Shown: positions 1 through 4,650 of the stretch, one piece after another
Numbering within the stretch: position 1 is the stretch's first letter
How the letters are laid out: each line of letters starts with the position of its first letter
Assembly: GCA_015256455.1 (NCBI GenBank)
Contig: JABZMB010000016.1
Location: 1 to 25,217 of the forward strand
From: Solobacterium sp.
Lineage (GTDB): Bacteria; Bacillota_I; Bacilli_A; Erysipelotrichales; Erysipelotrichaceae
DNA: 25,217 nt
Direction: 5' to 3'
Notes under the pieces: model-generated
The model's database searches: none
Told to the model about the DNA's origin: nothing
What the model saw: only the letters and a program-made list of their open reading frames with translations
Translations under genes and position numbers: made by a program

Positions 1-34
1 TAGGAGTTTTTTATTAGCTGAGACCCTGAGTAAA

Positions 35-114
35 TTTGGAGGGTATCCCCGAGTTGTAAAAAAGGGGTCAAAATTTGACCCCTAGAAATTTCGGAGGGTC
101 GCCCCGACCCCGAC
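35..114. repeat. Cluster of GC-rich inverted repeats
   Basis: Three short dyads lie in an otherwise AT-rich stretch. A near-perfect 21-bp palindrome spans 63-83 (AGGGGTCAAA / TTTGACCCCT around one base). A hairpin at 96-110 has arms GGGTCG/CGACCC and loop CCC. A smaller GGG-TAT-CCC unit lies at 41-49. The first and last units share the frame ATTT(c)GGAGGGT..CCCCGA, so they look like degenerate copies of one unit. No downstream T-run makes any of them a convincing terminator. They could be transfer-origin or recombination sites of a mobile element, or intergenic repeats; the sequence alone does not decide. Confidence 0.55.
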
Positions 115-128
115 TGATTTTTGAGTGC

Positions 129-149
129 CGTATTTTTTGTATAGCAATA
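129..149 (+). repeat. Repeated upstream element, copy 1
   Basis: The bases CGTATTTTTTGTATAGCAATA recur almost exactly at 1961-1981 (one difference, plus weaker similarity downstream up to ATAGAAAG). Both copies lie 5' of small genes with strong ribosome binding sites, so this is likely a shared regulatory or promoter-associated element. No clean sigma-A promoter can be read in the same register in both copies. Confidence 0.5.
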
Positions 150-185
150 TTCATACAATATGAAATATAGAAAGGAGAACTTTAT

Positions 186-263
186 TTGATATTAACACGG
201 AGAAATGTTGAAGATATGTTGAGAAGAAATAAATTATCAACTATCTTGTACGTTTCGGTTTAA
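186..263 (+). CDS. Possible 25-residue leader peptide or gene remnant
   Basis: A TTG codon at 186 lies 8 bases after an AAAGGAG ribosome binding site (171-177) and opens a 25-codon frame ending in TAA. The peptide is basic (several Arg and Lys near its middle) and matches no family I recognise. It follows the repeated upstream element, so the ribosome binding site may be real. The frame could be a leader peptide for the downstream MerR gene, a truncated gene start, or chance. The stretch 264-371 holds nothing else I can support. Confidence 0.2.
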   Translation: MILTRRNVEDMLRRNKLSTILYVSV

Positions 264-389
264 TTGCAGTAATTAAAAGTTTCTAAAGTTTATAGGATTT
301 CTAACTTTCATTAGTAGAATATATACCAAAAATTATCGTAATTTACCCTCGCGAGAAAAACAGGGTGTTGTGTGCAGGAGGAGAAAATT

Positions 390-812
390 GTGCACAACAA
401 AATAGATGAAATGGTATTGACTGTTCCCTTAGGGAACAGAACTACAGTTGAAATTGTAGAAAGCCAAGAAAAAGTGTTATCTGTAAATGAAGTATGTAAA
501 ATTGCGAATATCAGTCGTAAAACACTGTTTTATTACGATAAGATTGGTCTTTTATTACCAAAGAGAAGAATTGGTTCGCAACATACAAAAATGTATGATA
601 AGAATGCAATCCATAAATTGCATCAGATTCAAATGTATAAAAATGCTGGGCTATTATTAAGAGAAATTCGCGAAATTCTTAGTGATTCAAAAGAGCATGC
701 ATACAAATATTTACAGAAAGCAAATGTCAGATTGACAAATGAACAAGAGAAAATTAAGATACAAAAAGAGAACCTGGAGGTATTACTTCAGGAAATAAAA
801 CAGGGGGAATAA
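390..812 (+). CDS. MerR-family transcriptional regulator
   Basis: This 140-residue protein has a MerR winged-helix domain at about residues 29-97 (SVNEVCKIANISRKTLFYYD, then the wing and the second helix pair). A Gln/Lys/Glu-rich helix at about 100-140 should form the dimerising coiled coil. There is no Cys-rich metal loop and no long ligand-binding domain, so the effector is unknown. I chose GTG 390 because AGGAGG (376-381) sits 8 bases upstream. A longer frame from GTG 372 would place that site inside the coding region and has no site of its own. About 28 residues precede the HTH, more than in most MerR proteins. The DUF4230 gene starts 2 bases after the stop, so the two are cotranscribed and probably functionally linked. 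Confidence 0.8.
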   Translation: MHNKIDEMVLTVPLGNRTTVEIVESQEKVLSVNEVCKIANISRKTLFYYDKIGLLLPKRRIGSQHTKMYDKNAIHKLHQIQMYKNAGLLLREIREILSDSKEHAYKYLQKANVRLTNEQEKIKIQKENLEVLLQEIKQGE

Positions 813-814
813 TT

Positions 815-1429
815 ATGGCAAAGGGTTTAATCACAAAAATCATCGTATCTGTATTAACGATCTTAGTACTTGTATTAGGCTACAAAATTGTACTTTCACC
901 ACGAGATGGAAAGATTACAATGACATCTACAGAAATCAAAAATTCATTTAAAGAGATTGGTCAATTAGCAGTAGAGGAATATAATTTTACAAATGTTGGA
1001 AAGTTTAGCCAAGACAACATGTCTGCGTTTGGAATCTCTATTCCGTTTACAGATAAGTCATTCTTAATGACTTACAGTGGTGTATGTAAAGCAGGCATTA
1101 AGGATATCTCCGAAATCAACATTGAAGTTAATCAAACAGAGAAAAAGGTAATCGTAGATTTGCCAAATGTTGAAGTGTTAGATACATATATCGATGTAAA
1201 CAGTATTGAAGTTTATGATCAAAGCTTTAATCCAATCAATCAGATTACTGTAAATGATGTAAAGAACTTCCAAGCTAATGAAACTGCTAAGGCTGAGGAA
1301 CTTGCAATCAAGAATGGATTACTTGATAAGGCAAAAGTACGCATGGAAGAAGTTGTTAAGAGTCAAGTAAAGATGTTGTTAAGCAACACAGAACAATCAG
1401 AATACGAAATTGTCATTAACTGGAAGTAA
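815..1429 (+). CDS. DUF4230 family membrane-anchored protein
   Basis: This 204-residue protein has one N-terminal hydrophobic segment (about residues 5-26) and a soluble, probably extracytoplasmic remainder. The pattern GKITMTSTEIKNSFKEIGQL, followed by a strand-rich part (Y-SGVCKAGIKDISEINIEV) and a late helix (ANETAKAEELAIKNGLLDKAKVRMEEVVKS), matches the DUF4230 family, whose function is unknown. AGGGGGA at 803-809 overlaps the end of the MerR gene and serves as ribosome binding site. Translational coupling to MerR suggests that regulator controls it. No catalytic motif is visible. The family call is confident; any function would be a guess. Confidence 0.8.
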   Translation: MAKGLITKIIVSVLTILVLVLGYKIVLSPRDGKITMTSTEIKNSFKEIGQLAVEEYNFTNVGKFSQDNMSAFGISIPFTDKSFLMTYSGVCKAGIKDISEINIEVNQTEKKVIVDLPNVEVLDTYIDVNSIEVYDQSFNPINQITVNDVKNFQANETAKAEELAIKNGLLDKAKVRMEEVVKSQVKMLLSNTEQSEYEIVINWK

Positions 1430-1455
1430 TATCATTGCATAAAAGTCTAAATAGG

Positions 1456-1484
1456 TTGACTAAATTTAATAAAAACTCTATATT
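1456..1484 (+). promoter_or_regulatory. Sigma-A promoter of the small RNA
   Basis: TTGACT (1456-1461), an exact 17-base spacer and TATATT (1479-1484) form a near-consensus vegetative promoter. Transcription would begin at about 1490-1492, immediately 5' of the structured RNA. Confidence 0.75.
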
Positions 1485-1490
1485 AGATTT

Positions 1491-1620
1491 TAAATTAAGT
1501 AAGTCGAGGTAGTTCGGTCTATGCTGTGATGTATGGTTAATACCACTGCGGTGAACCTTGTTCAACTCAAGGCGCTTACTTAAAGTAAAAGTGATGATTT
1601 TATAGTCATCACTTTTATTT
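1491..1620 (+). ncRNA. Structured small RNA with tRNA-like cloverleaf
   Basis: The element has its own promoter and ends in a terminator. A 9-bp closing stem (1495-1503 with 1575-1583) continues, after one bulged U, into CG/CG (1505-1506 with 1573-1574). Inside are three arms. The first, GUAG/CUAU (1509-1512, 1519-1522), has loop UUCGGU, like a D-arm. The second is GUG-AU-GUAU / AUAC-CAC (1526-1534, 1540-1546). The third, CCUUG-UUCAACU-CAAGG (1556-1572), is a 5-bp stem with 7-base loop fitting the tRNA T-arm consensus. The middle arm lacks a proper 7-base anticodon loop with U33, and no CCA is encoded, so it is not a normal tRNA. Because a terminator and then a gene follow, an orphan riboswitch controlling the 1678 gene is an equally live reading. 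It matches no RNA class I know. Confidence 0.6.
1587..1620 (+). terminator. Intrinsic terminator of the small RNA
   Basis: AAAAGTGATGA (1587-1597) pairs perfectly with TCATCACTTTT (1606-1616) over 11 bp, with an 8-base loop and a T-rich tail. It ends the transcript started at about 1491, or acts as a conditional terminator before the 1678 gene. Confidence 0.8.
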
Positions 1621-1677
1621 ATTTGAATGAGAGTAATATTATCCTAAGCAAATTATTATCTGAAAAGGGTGAAAGAA

Positions 1678-1917
1678 ATGTTGAGATTAAAAAAAGTTAA
1701 GAAATTAGATAATGAAGTTACAGCTGAATTCTATATTGAGGATACAAGTGAATGTGGTCATATCGTAATAGATATTAATATAATGGATATCAAAGAATAT
1801 TCTATGCCATCAGGATGGGAAACTGATTTTATATATCTTGCCCATGCAAGAGATTCGATTATAAGAATGATCAAGGAAAATGACATTGTTGAAGAAAGAT
1901 TGGTAATGTGGTACTGA
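1678..1917 (+). CDS. Small hypothetical protein (79 aa)
   Basis: I do not recognise this protein. It is soluble and acidic with alternating strands (LKKVKKLDNEVTAEFYIED; GHIVIDINIMDIKEY) and a closing helix (YLAHARDSIIRMIKENDIVEERLVMWY). That layout resembles small accessory proteins next to toxins or in mobile regions, but no motif supports a function. ATG 1678 is preferred over GTG 1669 because AAGGGTGA (about 1666-1672) then sits 5 bases upstream. It lies 61 bases after the small-RNA terminator and is followed at once by its own terminator, so it may be controlled by readthrough of that element. Confidence 0.6.
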   Translation: MLRLKKVKKLDNEVTAEFYIEDTSECGHIVIDINIMDIKEYSMPSGWETDFIYLAHARDSIIRMIKENDIVEERLVMWY

Positions 1918-1944
1918 AAAACTGATTTTATTAATCAGTTTTTT
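1917..1944 (+). terminator. Intrinsic terminator
   Basis: AAAAACTGATT (1917-1927) and AATCAGTTTTT (1933-1943) form an 11-bp stem with loop TTATT and run straight into a T-tract. It overlaps the stop codon of the 79-residue gene. Confidence 0.8.
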
Positions 1945-1960
1945 ATTTTATTGAACCTGG

Positions 1961-1981
1961 CGTATTTTTTGTATATCAATA
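1961..1981 (+). repeat. Repeated upstream element, copy 2
   Basis: CGTATTTTTTGTATATCAATA matches the element at 129-149 with a single difference, and the two share further similarity ending in ATAGAAAG. It lies about 60 bases upstream of the gene starting at 2039. Confidence 0.5.
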
Positions 1982-2038
1982 AATATAAACTTTGAATTAT
2001 GAATAGAAAGTAATTTGCTATTAAAAGGAGGAAAAATC

Positions 2039-2374
2039 ATGGAAAAAAATAGTTTAAATAATGAAATATTGAAACACATCCATTCACAATTAAAGAGATT
2101 AAGTTCTGTTATATTTTACTGTAAAGAATGTAATATTAAAGCTGGTAAAGTTGCGGGGAATATATACACATATGACTTTGAAAGTTTAACAATTACCAAC
2201 AACCGCAAAGATATTGAAATAAAATTTAATACGGAACAAGAAATGATTGCACATAGGTTCAAAGATAGCATGTGTTTATTAGACTATGTGAATAAACATG
2301 GAGAAGTGCCGGAAGGATTTTGGTTAATTGATGACATAAAGTTAATTTTGAAGAAGATGAATAATAGATCTTAA
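2039..2374 (+). CDS. Hypothetical protein (111 aa)
   Basis: This is not a family I recognise. It is soluble and Lys/Asn/Ile rich, with an N-terminal helix (NSLNNEILKHIHSQLKRL), a strand-rich middle containing a Cys pair (YCKECNI) and a C-terminal part ending WLIDDIKLILKKMNNRS. The Cys-x-x-Cys could hint at metal binding, but a second pair is lacking. AAGGAGG at 2025-2031 lies 7 bases before ATG 2039 and fixes the start. A frame from 2015 would bury that site. It sits alone between a terminator and an empty stretch, in an AT-rich region with weak conservation signals, so it is likely accessory. Confidence 0.6.
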   Translation: MEKNSLNNEILKHIHSQLKRLSSVIFYCKECNIKAGKVAGNIYTYDFESLTITNNRKDIEIKFNTEQEMIAHRFKDSMCLLDYVNKHGEVPEGFWLIDDIKLILKKMNNRS

Positions 2375-2623
2375 ATAGCTGTAATAACCGGTTTATATTA
2401 TGAATAGGATATATAGGCGGTAGATGCTTAGATTTAGAATTTCATTAATAAACTGGAGGTATTTCTGCTACTATCAAAATTTTTGCTAGGCAATAACTCG
2501 ATATTTATCCGAAATTATTTATCATCCTATCTATAACATAAAATTTCTTTATGCTAAAGATTGAACAAAAATATGTTAGAGCTATTCTATCCTAATAAAA
2601 ATAAAGAAGGGAGGTATAGAATA

Positions 2624-2827
2624 ATGGATCTACGTGAACTATATGGGAAAGTTATTGAAGTAAGTGCCTGTACAGGTATTAAAATAACAGGTGAAGTTAT
2701 TGATTTCTATCCAAGTATTGGCACCAGTTCAGGGGAAGATGAGATTGATATATTTCCTAACAACACAAATCATATTATTTGTTTGAAGAAAAGTGAGATT
2801 CTACAGGTAAAGATAATCCATCCATAA
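2624..2827 (+). CDS. Small beta-barrel-like hypothetical protein (67 aa)
   Basis: GGGAGGT (2609-2615) lies 8 bases before ATG 2624, which overrides a TTG-started extension from 2561. The 67 residues run LYGKVIEVSACTGIKITGEVIDFYPS, then an acidic turn (SGEDEIDIFPN) and NHIICLKKSEILQVKII. The pattern of short strands (G-K-V-x-V, then G-x-V, then hydrophobic strand, ending E-I-x-x-I/V-x-I-I) resembles the Sm-like or SH3-like five-strand barrels seen in small clostridial proteins. That fold is inferred from pattern only and the function is unknown. Between 2375 and 2608 I see no other gene or clear signal. Confidence 0.5.
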   Translation: MDLRELYGKVIEVSACTGIKITGEVIDFYPSIGTSSGEDEIDIFPNNTNHIICLKKSEILQVKIIHP

Positions 2828-2839
2828 TTTACTAATTTT

Positions 2840-2871
2840 ATAAGGTGATAACATTATAGTCATCACCTTAT
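2840..2871 (+). terminator. Hairpin after the 67-aa gene (weak terminator)
   Basis: ATAAGGTGAT (2840-2849) pairs with ATCACCTTAT (2862-2871) over 10 bp. No strong T-run follows, so termination may be weak. Loop and right arm (TTATAGTCATCAC, 2854-2866) are identical to those of the small-RNA terminator at 1600-1612. Confidence 0.5.
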
Positions 2872-2980
2872 ATAAATAATTACGAATGAACTGGTACGCC
2901 AAATCCAGGTATCTGCTTGATTTTCAAGTCTCACGGTCACATAGCGATTTCTTCCGCCTCTACACTCGCAACGTCAATTA
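2866..2980 (-). pseudogene. GC-elevated island, possible gene fragment
   Basis: About 95 bases (2886-2979) are roughly 46% G+C by hand count, inside flanks that are clearly more AT-rich. On the minus strand one frame is open for 36 codons (2973 down to 2866) and reads like protein (CRGGRNRYVTVRLENQAD, then TWIWRTSSF), but it has no start codon context or ribosome binding site. On the plus strand a 40-codon ATG frame (2886-3008) is also open, also without a ribosome binding site. Open frames on both strands fit a decayed fragment or a conserved non-coding element. I could not assign a family. Confidence 0.3.
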
Positions 2981-3042
2981 TAGTATTAATAATAATATTT
3001 TTAATTAACTACTAGTTTAGATACTTTGATAAATATCTGTTT

Positions 3043-3069
3043 AAAAAACTCGGATCAACCGAGTTTTTT
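3043..3069. terminator. Bidirectional terminator
   Basis: AAAAAACTCGG (3043-3053) and CCGAGTTTTTT (3059-3069) form a perfect 11-bp stem with loop ATCAA and A/T tracts on both sides. It ends the minus-strand degV-family gene, whose stop codon it overlaps, and can stop plus-strand readthrough from the accessory region. Confidence 0.85.
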
Positions 3070-3961
3070 ATTTTTCTATATTTAGTCTGTGTTTGCCGTG
3101 GTATGTGATAGCCATGAAGTCTGGACCTACATGGCTTCCAATAACAGGTCCTAACTGCATGATAGAAATCTTTGTATCCTTAAACTGTGGGTATGTTTCA
3201 ATCAGATCGTTACGGAATGCAACTGCATCGTCGTATGCATCTGCGTGGATGATTGCGATTTCTTCATCCTTTGTATAGTCTGCCATGTCTTCTGCACAGG
3301 ATTCAATTAATGAACGTAGTGCTTTTTTTCTACCGCGTACTTGCTTAAAGGAAACAAGCTTTCCACTATCTGGAATATAGATTAATGGCTTGATGGATAG
3401 AATTGTTCCAAGTAGGGCAGATGCGTTGGATAATCTTCCGCCACGTCTTAACCACTGTAGGTCTTCTACCATGAAACGATGAATGTACTCAAGCTTATGT
3501 TCATTTCCCCATTCCACAACTTGATCATAATCCCATCCTTCTTCATGACGTTTTACTAATTGCTTTAAGAAGAGGGCAAGACCTCCTGTAACGCAATAGC
3601 TATCTAATAGGCTAATCTTATGGTCAGGGTATTCTTCGCTTAAAGTCTGAATTGCGCGCTCTGCGTTATTGATAGAGGCTGATAATGCGCGTGTCATATC
3701 AACGAATAGAACATCATTACCTGCTTCAAGAAGTTCTTTTAAGAATTCGTAGTATGCATATTCAGTGATTTGAGATGTATTTGGTTGTTTACCTGCACGC
3801 ATGGAAGTCATTAAGAAATTACGACTTTCTTCTGTGCAATCATCGATATAAACTTTATCATCAATCGTATATGTATATGAGATAAAGGGGATATTGTGTT
3901 CTTTTAGGTACTCTGCTGGCAAATCCGCAGTAGAGGATGTTGCGATTACATATTTGTTCAT
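3068..3961 (-). CDS. DegV family fatty-acid-binding protein
   Basis: This 297-residue cytosolic protein belongs to the DegV/FakB family. Members bind a fatty acid and, where a FakA kinase exists, present it for phosphorylation to acyl-phosphate. Visible hallmarks are the N-terminal ATSSTADLP segment (residues 7-15; many members have Asp where Ser9 stands), the LRRGGRLSNASALLG helix start, LSIKPLIYIPDSGK, and a GPVIGSHVGPDFMA stretch near the C-terminus that contacts the acyl carboxylate in known structures. ATG 3961 is chosen because GGAGG (3966-3970 on the complement) lies 4 bases upstream; a longer upstream frame lacks a site. The gene is monocistronic and divergent from the feo operon. No fakA gene is in this window. 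Confidence 0.88.
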   Translation of the reverse strand: MNKYVIATSSTADLPAEYLKEHNIPFISYTYTIDDKVYIDDCTEESRNFLMTSMRAGKQPNTSQITEYAYYEFLKELLEAGNDVLFVDMTRALSASINNAERAIQTLSEEYPDHKISLLDSYCVTGGLALFLKQLVKRHEEGWDYDQVVEWGNEHKLEYIHRFMVEDLQWLRRGGRLSNASALLGTILSIKPLIYIPDSGKLVSFKQVRGRKKALRSLIESCAEDMADYTKDEEIAIIHADAYDDAVAFRNDLIETYPQFKDTKISIMQLGPVIGSHVGPDFMAITYHGKHRLNIEK

Positions 3962-3985
3962 AAAACCTCCAAGTATCATAAAAGT

Positions 3986-4013
3986 ATTATAAAGAATTAA
4001 TGACATTTGTCTA
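3986..4013 (-). promoter_or_regulatory. Promoter of the degV-family gene
   Basis: On the minus strand TAGACA (4008-4013), a 16-base spacer and a perfect TATAAT (3986-3991) form a good sigma-A promoter, 25 bases upstream of the ATG. Confidence 0.6.
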
Positions 4014-4098
4014 TTGATTTAAGACAAAATAAAGAAAGTGTCGTGAAATTTTCACAATATAAAATAATGAAAATTTATCATTTAGATTACAGAAAATA

Positions 4099-4127
4099 TT
4101 GACAATGTTAGTTAGTGAGTTTAAACT
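4099..4127 (+). promoter_or_regulatory. Promoter of the feo operon
   Basis: A perfect TTGACA (4099-4104), a 17-base spacer and TAAACT (4122-4127) form the promoter. The spacer and -10 lie inside the repeated TTAGTTAG/CTAAC motifs, so a bound repressor would block RNA polymerase. Confidence 0.65.
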
Positions 4128-4150
4128 AACATTAGTTAGAGCCCTCTAAC
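4107..4150 (+). promoter_or_regulatory. DtxR-like operator cluster upstream of feo
   Basis: The stretch contains GTTAGTTAG (4107-4115), a 20-bp dyad GTTAGT..ACTAAC (4111-4130), CTAAC-ATTA-GTTAG (4126-4139) and a further CTCTAAC (4144-4150). These half-sites resemble the TTAGGTTAG/CTAACCTAA boxes of DtxR/IdeR iron repressors. The same operon encodes a DtxR-like DNA-binding protein, which is the obvious candidate to bind here. Iron dependence is inferred. Confidence 0.6.
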
Positions 4151-4179
4151 TTTTGTTCATTTATATAAGGAGGCAAGCG

Positions 4180-4392
4180 ATGATACCATTAGCTTTAGGA
4201 GTAATCGGTCAAGAATATAAAATTGTTAAAATCGGAGGAAGTGCAGAAGTGAAACAACACTTAGCAGACCTCGGTTTTGTTGTTGGTGGATCTGCTACAG
4301 TTGTCTCAGAAGGCGGTGGAAATCTAATTGTAAATGTGAAAGAAACACGTATTGCAATTGGGAAAGAAATGGCTATGAAAGTCATGGTATAG
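4180..4392 (+). CDS. feoA: Ferrous iron transport protein FeoA (first copy)
   Basis: FeoA proteins are small SH3-like cytosolic partners of FeoB needed for ferrous iron uptake. This 70-residue copy has the expected layout: GQEYKIVKIGG, AEVKQHLADLGFVVGGSATVVSE, GGNLIVNVKETRIAIGKEMAMKVMV, with the LG-(x)-V-G turn and the late ETRIAIGKEMA strand-turn. ATG 4180 follows AAGGAGG (4167-4173) by 6 bases; an upstream in-frame start at 4153 would enclose that site. It is first gene of the operon and is 10 bases from the second feoA. Tandem feoA genes before feoB are common in Bacillota. Confidence 0.9.
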   Translation: MIPLALGVIGQEYKIVKIGGSAEVKQHLADLGFVVGGSATVVSEGGGNLIVNVKETRIAIGKEMAMKVMV

Positions 4393-4402
4393 GGAGGACA
4401 GA

Positions 4403-4624
4403 ATGAATACATTAAAGGAAGTTGCGATTGGCGGTACTGCAAAGGTTGTCAAACTCCATGGTGAAGGCGCTGTGAAGCGTAGAATTATGGACATGGGTAT
4501 CACAAAGGGAGTTGAAGTTTACGTTCGTAAGGTTGCTCCATTAGGTGATCCAATTGAAGTAACTGTAAGAGGCTATGAATTATCCATCCGTAAGGATGAT
4601 GCCGCAATGATTGAAGTTGAGTAA
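4403..4624 (+). CDS. feoA: Ferrous iron transport protein FeoA (second copy)
   Basis: This 73-residue FeoA homologue diverges strongly from the first copy. It contains the family signature VKRRIMDMGITKGVEVYVRKVAPLGDPIEV, closer to canonical FeoA (MGITKG and APLGDPI are the usual motifs), then VRGYELSIRKDDAAMIEVE. It probably forms the SH3-like barrel that contacts the FeoB G domain or membrane core. GGGAGG (4392-4397) supplies the ribosome binding site, and feoB begins 26 bases downstream. The two unlike FeoA paralogues may play distinct roles, one of which could be regulatory. Confidence 0.93.
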   Translation: MNTLKEVAIGGTAKVVKLHGEGAVKRRIMDMGITKGVEVYVRKVAPLGDPIEVTVRGYELSIRKDDAAMIEVE

Positions 4625-4650
4625 TTCATAGATTAAGGGAGAAAATTAGT

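Noticed and set aside
63..111. Intrinsic terminators in the GC-rich palindromes
   Set aside because: Neither hairpin is followed by a T-run, and the 21-bp palindrome has practically no loop, so a DNA site is likelier.
372..389. GTG 372 as start of the MerR gene
   Set aside because: It would place the AGGAGG site inside the coding region and has no site of its own; GTG 390 has ideal spacing.
1495..1583. Functional canonical tRNA
   Set aside because: The acceptor stem has a bulged U and extends beyond 7 bp, the middle arm has a 5-base loop without U33 and anticodon layout, and CCA is not encoded, so it is described as tRNA-like only.
2886..2980. Possible tRNA gene in the GC-elevated island (CTTGATTTTCAAG hairpin)
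   Set aside because: The hairpin loop is only three bases, no T-arm consensus or acceptor pairing closes around it on either strand.
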